Program-made: the position numbers and the translations under genes | NCBI GenBank assembly: GCA_033961575.1 | Contig: CM066727.1 | Coordinates: 119,958,434 to 120,022,433, forward strand | DNA length: 64,000 nt | From: Aselliscus stoliczkanus | Lineage: Eukaryota; Chordata; Mammalia; Chiroptera; Hipposideridae | Reading direction: 5' to 3' | Notes under the pieces: model-generated | Database searches by the model: none | Told to the model about the DNA's origin: nothing | The model's input: only the letters and a program-made list of their open reading frames with translations | Part shown: positions 22,507 to 33,791 of the stretch, piece by piece | How positions within the stretch are numbered: the stretch's first letter is position 1 | How the letters are laid out: every line of letters begins with the position of its first letter

Positions 22507-23500
22507 GCATTAAATATCTATTGATGTGTAACAAATGATTCCTAGATTTAGTGGCTTAAAACAACAAACATATCATTTCACCATTTCTGAAAGTTAGAAA
22601 GCCCAGAGTGGCTTAGCTGGGTAGCTCTAGCTCAGGGTTTCTGATGAGATTACAGTCAAGTTTTCAGGCAGGGTGCATCATCTGAAGACTTGGATGGGCC
22701 TGAAGAACCTGCTTCCAAAATGGTTCACTCACTGGAATCATCAGTTCCTCCCTAGTGTCTGGAAACCTCAGTTCTTTACTATATGGGCATCTCCATAGAG
22801 CTGCCTGGGCAGCCTCAAGACATGGTATCTGACTTCTACCAGAGTGAATGGTCCAAAACACAGACACACAGAGAGAGATAACACTAAATACAGAAGCTAC
22901 AATCTCTTTTTGGGAAGAGGGGGGTCAATTTTTTTATTGTGGTAAAATATATATGACATATATTTATCATTTTAACCATTTTTAAGTATGCAATCTTAAG
23001 TAGATTCACATTGTTGTGCCACCACTGCCTCTATCCATTTCCAGACCTTTTCATCACCCCAAACTAAAGTTTTGTACCCACTGAACAATAACTCTTCATC
23101 CACCTACCCCAACTTCTACTAAGCTCCCAATCTCTACTAAGCTCCGTTCTCCTTTCTGTCTCCATGAATTTGCCTATCCTAGGTACCTCATTTATGTAGA
23201 ATCATACAATATTTGTTCTTTGTGTCTAGTTTATTTCACTAGTATGTTTTCAAGATTCATTCATATTATAGCATGCATCAGAATTTCATTCCTTTTTATG
23301 GCTGAATAATATTCCATTGCATATATACATTTTGTTTATCCATTCATCTGTCAATAGACATTTGAGATTTTTCCACCTTTGCTGTAGTCTTTTGATAACC
23401 TAATCAGGAAGTGACACACCACCACTTCTGCTGCAATCTATTCAAAGGAAACAGGTCACTAAATCAATCCCACACTCAACGGAAGGAGGAGGAGAGAAAT
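22507..23500 (-). mobile_element. ERVL-MaLR-like LTR, interrupted by L1
   Basis: The left part is 22507-22905, with TTGATGTGTAACAAATGATT and TTAGTGGCTTAAAACAACAA. It is the same family as 10188-10734; the order is shared through ATGGGCATCTCCA and AGAGAGAGA. The right part resumes near 23393 (AACCTAATCAGGAAGTGACA). An antisense L1 fragment fills 22921-23392. Boundaries are approximate. Confidence 0.6.
22921..23392 (-). mobile_element. old L1 (L1M-type) 3' fragment
   Basis: Reverse L1 3' text: ATTTGCCTATCCTAGGTACC, GTAGAATCATACAATATTTG, TTTTTATGGCTGAATAATAT and CATTCATCTGTCAATAGACA. Inserted in the LTR, so younger than it. Confidence 0.85.
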
Positions 23501-24512
23501 GGCAAAGGATTTGCAGATGTATTTCTAAAAGAATAAAAGGTACTTAAGTTAATTTTACTAATTGCATGTAACTTTTCTCCATGGAGCTTGGTCATTGTCC
23601 TTAATCCTCCTGATGGTTTTATAAATTCTGGGGTTTAAGAATCTTTCTAGGGATGACACCCACAGCATCCCAAACCAGAACATAGTGTTGAAAATGGACA
23701 AACTAGAAAAATGATGTGCCTTACAAATATTTCCCAAACAAGGCTTATTTTGGTACATGAGGCATTATAGATACAAATCTAATTTCTGTGCTGCTCTTTG
23801 GCTTGGGTTTACCAGTAGGAGGAATGAAAGCAGGCCTGCCTCACGTCTCATTCGACTGCATAGGAGTAGGTGCCATTTCAGTGGCAGCAGTGGCTGCAGC
23901 ATATGTGTTTAGAGCATATTCAGAATTATTCCTGTTGGAATGTGTCTTTGTATGTAGTTGAAAGAAGCTTTAGTCTGTAATGACAAAAAAAAAAAAAAAA
24001 AAAAAAGGAATGATCCCCCACATCTCACTACTCCCCTTTGTATTAAACCTGTAAATGTTCTTATTTTCTTTTTGTAAGACTGGCACCACAAAGCTGAGCT
24101 GTTTTGCCTTTTTAATTTATTACACTACTTCAATTTTCTGTTTTGTGATGAATATAAGGGATTTGGAAGTAGTTTGCAAAGCTGAAGGGAGGGAGGATAA
24201 AAAAGCAATTACCTCATGCCAATTACACTAGGAAATAGTGGAGGTGCCATTCCTGCAGCATTTCTGTCCATTTTTCTTCATTATTATAATGGTGGTCGCT
24301 CTCTTCATTACCCAACACATTTCTCTTCATTACCAGCTGTGGTGATGGGGGCGATGATGAGTGCTATTTACAGCTGGAATTCTGTGAAAGGCCTAGCAGA
24401 TGAATAATCATTATTCAAACAGATGTATGGAGGCCAGAAAAGGCAAGCGGTTAACACCAGGCTATTGTGTCCAGAAAAGCAGGGAGGTAATTCCTTTTGA
24501 AGTTGGTGGAGT
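23501..24512. other. unassigned sequence
   Basis: No gene. Contains an A-run at about 23984-24006. No convincing SINE precedes it. Confidence 0.4.
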
Positions 24513-24535
24513 GGGGTGGGGGTGGGGGGTGGGGG
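24513..24535 (+). other. G-quadruplex motif
   Basis: Four G-runs of 4, 5, 6 and 5 separated by single T residues. Single-base loops are the most stable class of predicted intramolecular quadruplex. No gene or promoter is recognisable nearby. Confidence 0.85.
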
Positions 24536-24844
24536 AGTTCATATTTCTCAGTCAGGGATTGTCCTGCAGTGCTTGGTTGGAGCGGCTTGACTTAGGAACT
24601 CAGTTCTTATAAGTCCTGGCCAGAAAACAATGATTCATTTAAATCATCAAACAAATGTCTAGGCCCATTGCACCCTAGTTTCATCAGCCAAAAAGGGAGA
24701 AAGGCTTTCCTTGAGTCTACACTCAGAAAATAATCTTCCATCCCACACTTGCACCCCTGTATTGAGCTTTCTATCTACCTAACTGGGGCAATCTTGTAAT
24801 GGCAATATTTATAAGGCAAATTAACTATCATCTATGTATCTATC

Positions 24845-25254
24845 TGTCTTAGGCAGGGTTCTCCAAAGAAACAGAACCAACAGAAAATGTATAGAGAGTG
24901 AGAGAAAGAGATTTATTTTAAGAAATTGGCTCCCTTGATTGTGGAGGCTTGGAGAGTCCAAAATCTAATGGGATAGGCCAGCCAATTGGAGCATCAGGGA
25001 AGAGTTACAGCTCAAAATCAAAGGCAGCCTGCTAAAAGGATTCCTTCGTTCAGGGTAGGTCAGTCTTTGTTTTATTAAGGCCTTCCACTGATTGGATGAA
25101 GCCCACCCACCTTATGGAGGGTACTCTGATTTACTCAGTCTACCAATTGAAAGGTTAGTAGTCTCAACCATAAAAACCACCTTCACAGAAACATCCAGAA
25201 TAATGTTTGACCAAATATCTGGCCCAGCCAAGTTAACATATCAAATTAACCATA
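24845..25254 (-). mobile_element. MaLR/ERVL-type LTR inside a TATC microsatellite
   Basis: Reads GGCAGGGTTCTCCAAAGAAA, AGGCCTTCCACTGATTGGAT, ATCCAGAATAATGTTTGACC and AAGTTAACATATCAAATTAA. This is the reverse of an old TGTGATGGTTAATTT-type LTR. Short TATC repeats on the left (24828-24844) and a long CTAT tract on the right suggest insertion into a pre-existing tetranucleotide repeat. Confidence 0.65.
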
Positions 25255-25255
25255 C

Positions 25256-25256
<1 letters not shown>

Positions 25257-25309
<53 letters not shown>
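25257..25309. repeat. (CTAT)n microsatellite
   Basis: About 13 CTAT units without interruption; likely polymorphic. The SIYLS-type open frame across it is an artefact. Confidence 0.97.
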
Positions 25310-26858
25310 CTTTATCTGTAACTCTAGACCAACAAGAAACAAAGAATTTGTGAGCCACAAATAAAGGTGCTAAGTTGGGTTTTTACTTAATGACAAGTCT
25401 TTGAATTTGGCCTATTAAGATTTGGGGGTGGGGGGCGGTATGGTCAGTACTTGAAGAATCCAACAGCTCTGCCCAGGAATGGATTCCTGCTTCCCATTCA
25501 GGTTTCTTCTAGACACTTGAGTTGAGGGGGAAGTTGCTCCCAGGTCAGGAGGGGATCTGTCAGTGATGATGGAGACAGGTATAGCATAACTGTGACTGGG
25601 AACTGTGGTGAATTGTTTATTAAAGAACACCTTTCAACTTAATTATCTAATTGCTACTCTTGCTTTGACTTTCTCACTATCAGTGGCACTTCACAGTTAC
25701 CCCATAGCAACTTTGCCCAACTCATAAAGTGTTGAAACACGCTACAGAAGTTCTACGCTAGGCAAGTAGGAACAAGTCAGCTTCCCAGAGATGGGTTCCC
25801 TGGCAGTTAACCCCTGCTGACCTGGAGCATTTGGGGAGAAGGCCCTGGGAAAAGATTTCCAATAGAAGGGCAGTACCGTGTGCCAGACTCTGACGGAGTG
25901 TGCAGCCTGTTAAGGATGATGGTGGCGGTGTTCCAGCACAGCAGGCTTTCAGTATGAGACAGAGGGATGAGAGGAGTACAATATGAAAACAGCAGGTGAG
26001 AATGGATGTATCACACAGGGAAAAGATGTTAGAGGAATATTGAGGTATATTAATTCTCCCCAGGTCCCCTCAAATTCAGTAGCTTCAGTGAAAGCAAAGA
26101 TATGCTCTTGAATTAGGCCCAGACTCCTAGCAAGTGCCATAGCACCATCTGCTTAGTAGGAAAAGGCACAGGAGTTGGGACAGGCCTGCATGCAAACTGC
26201 TGATATTTGCTTCAATAACCTCTACCTCCTCAGGAGCCCTCACAAGTTGTCTGTGCAGACAGGCTCAGGAAATTTGATGTCTCCTAAGTGACGCTTCTCC
26301 AGTTAGGTTACTACTGTATGCAAGATGGCATTTGCCCAGTGGCTTTGGGGATAATTTGTACTTTTCTAAGGGCTTGAAACAAGCAACAGAAGCAGGAGCT
26401 ACTTGGCACCTGGAAAATCCTTTCTTATGAGCTGGGTCTGGAGAGTGTTCTCAACCTACTGTGTATATTCAAGTTGTCAGGCCCTGTCCATGAGCAATGT
26501 TCGCCATTGAGAAAGGGCATGATCCTGTACATTCACACATACCTCATTACAACTTCAATGAAACAAGGGCAAATAAAGGTAAATACCCTGTAGGGTGTGA
26601 ATCAACTATATCTGTGAGAGATAGAGCACAGGGATTTCCTTCAATTACCAGCTTCAGTCTTTTGGCTTAGGTCTTTTGGTGTATTTTTCTTAGTGTTTGA
26701 ACAACTTGTCATTACCCTAAGCCAATTTCCTGAGCAGGGAGCATGTTAGGACTATCTTCCCTATCTAGACCTAACTAGCTTAAGTCCATCATGACTTTGG
26801 CTTAAATTGGCACCAGACATCATTTGGAAAATTGGGGTGAGTTAATTTCACTAGGCCT
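25310..26858. other. unassigned sequence, 1.5 kb
   Basis: No gene. Contains a G-rich stretch TTTGGGGGTGGGGGGCGG at about 25422-25439, another quadruplex-prone site with fewer runs. Confidence 0.4.
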
Positions 26859-26859
26859 C

Positions 26860-27880
26860 TTCCTACTGTTCCTGCATAACCTTCTCCAGCCTCATGGATT
26901 CAACTACCACCTGTAGTCTGATGACCTCCAAATCCAGCTCTCTTCTGAGCCCCAAGTGCTCTTCTGAGCTTCAGTCTGGACTTCTCAAACTGAGTGTAGA
27001 ATGGACACCCCAAACAAACTGTCCCAAACTGAACTCACTCAAAACTTGCTCTTCTCTTATTTCCTAGCTCTGTTAATGGGACCACACTTTACCAGTCTCT
27101 GGAACTGGGTACATTTACTTCTTTATCTCCACCCACCCTCATACACATCCTATTTATCACCAAATTGTGCTGATTTTACATCCTGAAGAGTTTTTGTTTG
27201 TTTGTTTGTTTGTTTGTTTTGAGGGCAGTGTCACTGGCCCTCATATGTGGGACTGAACCGGGGCCACTGACTTCCCAAGCCAGCGCTTAACCACCGCACC
27301 ACTCGGCAGGCCTCACTACTATTGCCATAATCCAAATTCTTAGCATCACCCTGATTTGCTTATAACTGGTCCCTCTGCCTCCTGCCTGAACTCATTTAAG
27401 ACGGTCATACATGACAGCTTGAATAATCAACCTAAAAATATTTAAAATCTTTAAAAACTCCCCATCACTCACAGAACTAAACATTAAACTACTTATCCAG
27501 GGTCTCTTTGACTCCTCTCCAGTGTTATCTCCCAATAAATCCCACTTTTCCTTTCTACTCTTGTAATATCCTTTTAATTCCCCAAGTGTACCATGCTGCT
27601 CCGAGCTCCATGCCTCTGCAGGAGCTATTCCTTCAATCTGGAACACTCATCCCACCCTTCGTCACAGGCTAATTATGTCTGACTCATCTTTAATACTTAG
27701 CTAAAACATTATCTCTTCCTGGAAACCTCTTGTGAACTCCCAGAACGGAACAAGTACCGTTCCTCTTTATTATTGCCCGTAGCACTCTGTAGATGTTTGT
27801 TATAATCTCCAATGTCTATTGTTTTCACTAGATTTTAAAGACCTTTTTTCTAAAAATCTTTACCCTCAATGTTTCTAGAA
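26860..27880 (+). mobile_element. LINE L2 fragment interrupted by a SINE
   Basis: The left part carries ACTACCACCTGTAGTCTGAT followed by GACCTCCAAATCC, a decayed version of the RT region around YADD. ACTGAACTCACTC follows. After the SINE the 3' region continues with TTCCTTCAATCTGGAACACT and TTTAATACTTAGC. Inactive. Confidence 0.72.
27191..27313 (-). mobile_element. type A SINE inside L2
   Basis: (GTTT)n tail, GAGGGCAGTGTCACTGGCCC, TGGGACTGAACCGGGGCC, then TTAACCACCGCACCACTCGG. The tetranucleotide GTTT tail replaces plain poly(T). Confidence 0.9.
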
Positions 27881-28004
27881 TAGAACCACATTGGGCACTG
27901 GAAAATTTTTAGTTTGCACTGAATTTCTATATCTTTGCATTTTAAGACCCCCATCCATGAAATATTTTTAATTCTATCAAGAAATTTCTTCAATTCACTA
28001 AGAC

Positions 28005-28250
28005 ATCCTAATATAAAAACCTATATCATGTACAAGAATAAGAGTGAATTCTGATGTAAACTGTTGGCTTCAGGTGATAATAACGTGTCAATGTAGGTTC
28101 ATCAGTCATAACAAATGTCCTACTCTGGTGGGTGATATTGATAATGGGGGAGGTTACACATGTGTGAGGCCTAGGGGCATATGGAAATCTTCTGAATTTT
28201 CTGCTCAATTTTTCTATAATCCTAAAATTGCCTTAAAAAACAAAGTCCAA
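28005..28250 (+). mobile_element. old L1 3' UTR fragment
   Basis: GGTGATAATAACGTGTCAAT, ATGGGGGAGGTTACACATGT and ATATGGAAATCTTCTGAATT, then AATTGCCTTAAAAAACAAAG, the standard order of an L1M 3' end. Confidence 0.85.
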
Positions 28251-29003
28251 CATGTACTGGACCCAAACATGCAGACATTCATTACCTCACTTAGAAAGGA
28301 GTCCAGAGCAGGTAGTTCTTGATTTTTTTTCAGTGGCTCTAGGTTGGCACCCCTGAGACCTTTGGCCTTCCTCTCATGGTTGCAGGATGGCTAAGCAATC
28401 CCAAACATCATTTCTCATACACAGTGTACAGAATGCCTCCCTTCCTTCGATGAAGGAAAATATTTCCCAGGAGCTGACCTGTGTCATATGGCCCCCTATA
28501 GCTAGCTGCAAGAAAAGCCAGGAAAGCCAGTAGTTGGCAAAGGAGACCAATGTCCTGAGCTGGCTATGTCACCTCCTGAGTACATCAGGGTTCTGTTACC
28601 AGTGAAGATGGAGGGATGGTTTTGAGGTGGGCATTGGGAGTGTCAGCCACAATGCACTTAAGAAAACCAGTGCTCTGCTTTATCTTAATGTCTTGAGTAA
28701 GAATACATGGAGGGTAACATTGGATGCATCTTTTCTCCATTTTCTATGCACCCCAACATGCCAGGGGCATGACACACTCCCACCAATAACAGTGCCTTTC
28801 TATGGCAGTCATTTTATGGGAGTCTTTCCAAATCCCTGAGTCAATGACTTCATAACTAAGGAAAAATCTTAACCTATCCAACGGGCCTCACTCTCAGAGA
28901 TGTACCTGGGATGGTGCCAGAAAATTGTGTAGCTATGTGTGAGTACGTTTGTGTGTGTCCGTGTGCTTCATTTCCCAAGTGATTCTGATGCTTACTCAAG
29001 TTT
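28251..29003. other. unassigned sequence
   Basis: No gene or clear repeat. Confidence 0.4.
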
Positions 29004-29012
29004 AAGAATCAT

Positions 29013-29168
29013 GGATTTCTAGGGAATATAGTCAATAATATTGTAATAATTATGTATGGTGCCAGTTAGGTACTAGATTTAGTGGGGGATCACTATGGAA
29101 ATTATATAAATGTTTGACTACTATGCTGTATACCTGTATGTCAACTGTAATTGGTGGAAAAAAAAAAA
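29013..29168 (+). mobile_element. 5'-truncated L1 3' end with target duplication
   Basis: GAATATAGTCAATAATATTG, GTTAGGTACTAGATTTAGTG and CTGTATACCTGTATGTCAAC, followed by poly(A). AAGAATCAT duplicates at 29004-29012 and 29169-29177. Confidence 0.82.
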
Positions 29169-29177
29169 AAGAATCAT

Positions 29178-30254
29178 TCCTTCAGTCTTTCCAGATAGCC
29201 TAAAACTCAACTAGAATTTTGAAAACCATTAGTATATGTTGTCTCATATTGGTCACAAAGTTAAGTAAAATCTATCTTTTTTTTTCTTTAAATTCAGTTA
29301 AACCATGTCTCTCTCAATCCCTAGTGGGCATATGGGACTTGGGCTTTACTTCTCTCTTTTAAACTGAAATTCTGTTTTCCATATTGTCCACTTTTGGCGG
29401 TAACGATGAAAGCACAAAGGAATGGTAAACTTTTCCATGTTTTTGTCACACATTAACCATGTACTATCTACCCCAAGTAGTCAGCGTATCATTTTCACAT
29501 TTTTCATCTTGTTCCAATTACACTTGGAAATAGTTCTATTTAATGTTCTTGGCATTTTGGTAAACTTCAATTGATTCTGACAAGATTCAATGTCAGGAGT
29601 CTGTTTAATAACAATAATAGAGTCATTGTACATTAGTTATCATGAATAGCTAAAGTGATTGTCAGATTAGTTTGTGTGGCCTAAATGAACAAGAACTTCT
29701 CACACTCAGGTTCTTGTTTCCCAGATGAGGAGGCCAGTTAATTATAGGTGAGATTTTAATTATTGCTGATGTAGGACAGATAGGACAGGTTGTATAGTTT
29801 ATTATCAGTTCCCCAAGAGCTCACCACACCCTTGCTTAAAGACAATTTAGAAAATTGGGGTGGTGATGAATGGGATCATTGCTGATGCAAATTATATCAG
29901 TTTTTACAAAGTTGTTGCCAAATCCCAGTTTATTTGGATAAAAAACAACTTAGAGTTGTAATGTTGCTATCATGCCTGTGGTAAATCATGACTGTGCTAA
30001 GCATTGTGCAAATTCAAGTGATAAGTCTGCAGTTCTCACAAGGTAGCAATCATTAGATGAAATGATAAATTGGAAATCATCCACAAGTAGGCCAGTGGCT
30101 AACAGCAGACAGAGCCCAGGGCAAACCATTGTGTGAACTCTAAATAATAAGGACAACTTGCATTTGCATTCAGTTTCAGAGATTATAAAGTCTTCCTACA
30201 CGTATTATTTTATTTTCATCTTCCCAATAGACTCTCAAGTAATTCCACAGAAAC
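29178..30254. other. unassigned AT-rich sequence, 1.1 kb
   Basis: No gene and no recognised element. Confidence 0.4.
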
Positions 30255-30830
30255 ACTTCTTTCTACCACTTATGGAGTAGTAGTTAATAGTTTGGACTTT
30301 TGAATCGGGTTACCTGATTGTGTTAGTTTGGGTCCTTTAGGAAATATCAAAATGTGATTAAACATGCAAGGATTTTCTTAAGGAAAATACTTGTGTTAAA
30401 GAAAATGAAAGAAGGAGAGGGGATAGAAGGGCAAGCCATGATGGATGATGCTTGTCTAACCCTAAGTGAAGGAAAAAGGGAAGCAGTATTGGGTGGAAGC
30501 ATCCTAGCCTGCTGTGAAGTCTAAGACTTGGCAAAGATTTTGAGTTCTTAAGGCAAAGTGATCTGTCAGACAACCCCATATCATCCAGGAAGGGACCTAT
30601 TATAGCATGCCTGCAGTGAGCCATTGCAGGGCACCTTGGTCAACAAAGCATCCTGTAGTTGGACATCATAAACAACCCACGGTTCAAATCCCAGCTCCTC
30701 ATTGATTAGCTGTGTTATTTTAGCAAATTACTGCCTCTCTCAAAGCCTCATCTTATTCATTTGTAAAATGGTAACAATAGTGATACCTCCTCATCATGTG
30801 GATTAAATAAGATAATGAATATATTATTAT
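30255..30830 (+). mobile_element. MIR SINE split by an LTR-like insertion
   Basis: The 5' part near 30270-30318 (TAGTTAATAGTTTGGACTTT) and the 3' part from 30675 (GGTTCAAATCCCAGCTCC, GTAAAATGGTAACAATAGTG) are adjacent in MIR. Here they are separated by about 355 bp. Confidence 0.72.
30321..30674 (-). mobile_element. LTR-like element, about 354 bp, in MIR
   Basis: Begins TGTTAGTTTGGGTCC and ends ATCATAAACA, giving TG...CA ends. Its interior (CAAAATGTGATTAAACATGC, CCTAAGTGAAGGAAAAAGGG) looks like a dispersed mammalian LTR, but I cannot name it. A perfect 5-bp target duplication is not visible. Confidence 0.5.
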
Positions 30831-31039
30831 TTTTCTCTGAGGCTCTTGATCTTTCACTGCACCAACTGCTTCCATAAAACTGGAGATCCAAGCCCATTCT
30901 ACTGATTGGCCTGTGATAGGGCTGAAATTCATATATATCCTGGGCTAAAGTGTTTTTTAATCTTATTCATTAGGGAGCATTTGAAATATTTTACCTTTTG
31001 ACTTTTGAATATACTTTGTTTAAAAAAATGAAAAAATAA

Positions 31040-31835
31040 ATGAATATATAAAGAACAAAGATATAATACACTGGGAACAAAATGAACAGAGCCTCAGGAA
31101 CATGCAAGACTAATACCAAAAGATCTAATATTGTGTCCTTGAAGTCCTGGAAGGAGAGAGGAAAGAATATAGGGCTGAAGAAGTACTCAAATACAATGGC
31201 TGAAAACTTCCAAAATTTGGCAAAAGACATAGTCTATAGATTTAAAAAACTAGGCTCATCCCAATCAGGATAAATCCAAAGAAACAAAAAAATTTTCATT
31301 AAGACACATCATAGTCAAATTACTCAATATTGAACACAAAGAAACAATCTCGAAAGCAATGAGAAAGAACTAACATATTACTTATAGGGGAAAAAGCAAC
31401 TTGAATGACAGTGGATTTCTCTTTAGAAATCATGACAGAAGGAAACACTACAACATTTTTCAAAGGCTGGAAAACAAAAGAACTGTCAGTGCAGAAATCT
31501 ATATCTAGTGCAAATATCTTTTAGCAATGAAAGGGACGCCAAGAGATTCTCAGATGAAGAAAATCTAAAAGAATTTGTGGTTAGCAAAATGCCTCTAAAA
31601 GAATGCTAGACAAATTCTCTAAACAAAAAAGAAAAGATTTAAAAGTGGACCTTGAATGTTAGAAAGGAAGAAAGAACATGATAAGCAAAAAATAAAGTTA
31701 AATACAATGGACTTTATTTCTTCTCCTGAGTTTTCTACATTAAGTTTGATGGTTGAAGCAGAAATTATAATACTATCTTATGTGGTTCTAAATGTATATT
31801 GAGGAAATATTTAAGCTAATTACATTTTAAACAGG
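31040..31835 (+). mobile_element. L1/HAL1 ORF1 C-terminal remnant
   Basis: Translation gives TMAENFQNLAKDI, then in shifted frames text equivalent to L1 ORF1p PRHII, TADFS and the downstream RNA-binding C-terminal domain, ending near 31610. The following TATGTGGTTCTAAATGTATA is the post-ORF1 region seen in HAL1/L1M. Multiple stops make it inactive. It lies just upstream of ORF2 remnants but the intervening half of ORF2 is absent. Confidence 0.75.
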
Positions 31836-32224
31836 TAATAAGTGGCATAGAGATCAGAAAGGAAGAAATAAAATCCCCTATTTTCAGATGACATGATTTT
31901 CTATGAATAATATTAATAAAAACCTCCTAGAACTACTATGTGAGTTGATCAAGATTGCAGGATACAAAGAGCATACAAATTTAGTAAAAAAACAAAATTA
32001 TGTTTGAGAAAATTTTTTAAAAGTATACAAAAAATCAATTGTATTTTTATATAATAGCAATGAACACATTAACACCAAAATAAAAAATATAATACTATTT
32101 ACAATCAATCAAAAAATAATTTACTTGGGTGTAACTCTAACAAGACGTGTATAGGACTTATGTGCTGAGAACTACAAAACATTGATGAAAGAAATCCAAG
32201 AAACCTAATTGAATGGAGAGATAT

Positions 32225-32433
32225 ACTATAAAAGACAAGCTCGGGCCAGCCCAGTGGTGCGGTGATTAAGCGCTGGCTTGGGAAGCCGGTGGCCCCGGTT
32301 CGGGTCTCACATGTGAGGGTCAGTGACACTGCCCTCAAAAAAACAAAAAAGTACATAGAAAAGACAAGCTCATGTGCCTCCCTGGACACTATACTGCTTA
32401 CCAGATACTTTTGTGTACATTATCTTATTAAAT
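32225..32433 (+). repeat. unassigned interspersed repeat, partial copy (split by SINE)
   Basis: ACTATAAAAGACAAGCTC (32225-32242) joined across the SINE to ATGTGCCTCCCTGG and CAGATACTTTTGTGTACATT. It matches the second half of the copies at 33507 and 37650 and sits within L1 ORF2, where it interrupts the normal order (GAGAGATAT, then GATGTCCATTCTCCCC). Confidence 0.65.
32243..32351 (+). mobile_element. type A SINE
   Basis: GGGCCAGCCCAGTGGTGCGG head, GGTTCGGGTCTCACA B-box region, GAGGGTCAGTGACACTGCCC, A-rich tail. The perfect 13-bp duplication AAAAGACAAGCTC lies at 32230-32242 and 32359-32371. Confidence 0.95.
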
Positions 32434-32660
32434 GTATATTCATGCATTGAAATATTTGACACAGGAAAGATGTCCATTCTCCCCAAATTGATCTACAGGT
32501 TTAATTCAATTCCTATTAAAATCCCTTGTTTCATAGATACAAATAAGACTATTTCTAATTCTTTTTATATGGAGCAGCATAGAAGCTAAAATAGATAAAC
32601 CAATTTTCAAAAAGAAGAATAAAGTGGGAAGAATCACCTACATGATTTCAAGACTTCATA

Positions 32661-32661
32661 G

Positions 32662-32708
<47 letters not shown>

Positions 32709-32803
32709 TTTAGAGGGCAGTGTTACTGGCCCTCATATGTGGGATCCGAACCTGGGCCGCTGGCATCCCAAGCCAGCTCTTAACCACTGCTCCACTCGGC
32801 TAG
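32661..32803 (-). mobile_element. type A SINE with (TA)n in its tail
   Basis: A TA dinucleotide tract (about 32663-32700) followed by T-run, GAGGGCAGTGTTACTGGCCC and the reverse head ending CCACTCGGCTAG. The target duplication CAAGACTTC lies at 32649-32657 and 32806-32814. The A tail appears to have evolved into a TA microsatellite at its distal end. Confidence 0.9.
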
Positions 32804-33506
32804 CACAAGACTTCTCATAAAGTGTCAATAATCAAGAATGCATGATATTGGTAGATAGATAGGCACATACATCAAGGGAACAAGATAGAGAACAAAACCA
32901 GAAGTAAACCTACACAAATATGCCCAACTGGTTTTTAAGAAAAGTGCAGGAGAAATTAAATGAACAAAAGATAGCATTTTCAACAAATGGTGCTGGAGCA
33001 GTGGGACATCCCAAGGCAAAAATTGAACCTAGAACTGTCTTACAGAAAAATGAACTCAAAATAGATCATAGAATTAAATATAAAACATAAAAAGTTAGAA
33101 AACACATAAAAGAATCTCCAGGATCTAGAGCTCAACAAAGAATTCTTAGATTGGACATCAAAAGCAAAATCTATGAAAGAAAAAATAATAGTAAACTAAA
33201 CTTAATGAGCCTTAATCAAAATCATACCTTTTGCTCTGTGAAAAGTCTGGAAAGAGGATAGAAAGACCAGCTGTAGAGTGCCAGAGAATATTTACAAACC
33301 ACCTATCCAAAGGACTACTATCTAGAATATGTAAAGAACTTTCATAGCTCAATAGTAAAAAACAAACAACCCAGTTAGAAAATAGGCAAACAACATGAAG
33401 AGACATTTCACAGAGAAAATATACAGATAGCAATTAAGCACATGAAAAGATGTTCAACATTATTAGCCTTTAAATGAAATTAAAACCTCAATAAGATAGC
33501 ACTACA

Positions 33507-33688
33507 GCCTTATCTCCTTACATGCCATGTGTAAACTATTAGCTTAATATAGACACCAAAGCATGGGAAATTGATAAAATACGTAGCATGCTACAAAAGA
33601 CAAGTTCATGGGCTATCCCTGGGCACAGCACTATTTGCCAGATATTTATATGCACATTATCTTATTTTATTCTCATAACCCTTTGCAG
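33507..33688 (+). repeat. unassigned interspersed repeat, copy 1
   Basis: Shares with 37650-37835 the block TGTAAACTATTAGCTTAATA, then GGAAA, TACAAAAGACAAGTTCATGG and GCACATTATCTTATTTTATT. It begins exactly where L1 homology stops. Only the distal 60 bp look MIR-like; the rest I cannot place. Confidence 0.7.
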
Positions 33689-33791
33689 CAGTAATTTAGA
33701 AACACATAATCTATCTTTTCTGGTTAAATGATTAAATTATTGGGTTACTGAATGATTGAATGAATAAATGAATGCATGAATGTATGGATGG

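Larger units (their letters stand above)
31840..33506 (+). mobile_element. L1 ORF2 fragment (RT to C-terminus), multiply interrupted
   Basis: Starts at the reverse-transcriptase active-site region: TTTTCAGATGACATG encodes FSDDM where FADDM is expected. It continues with AAAAATCAATTGTATTTTTA, GAACTACAAAACATTGATGA, CTCCCCAAATTGATCTACAG, TTCAACAAATGGTGCTGG and GCACATGAAAAGATGTTCAA. It is interrupted by a short unassigned repeat segment, a forward type A SINE (32243-32351) and a reverse type A SINE (32661-32803). Dead. Confidence 0.88.

Noticed and set aside
25092..25364. 90-codon frame with repeated YLSI
   Set aside because: Translation of the (CTAT)n microsatellite and flanking LTR.
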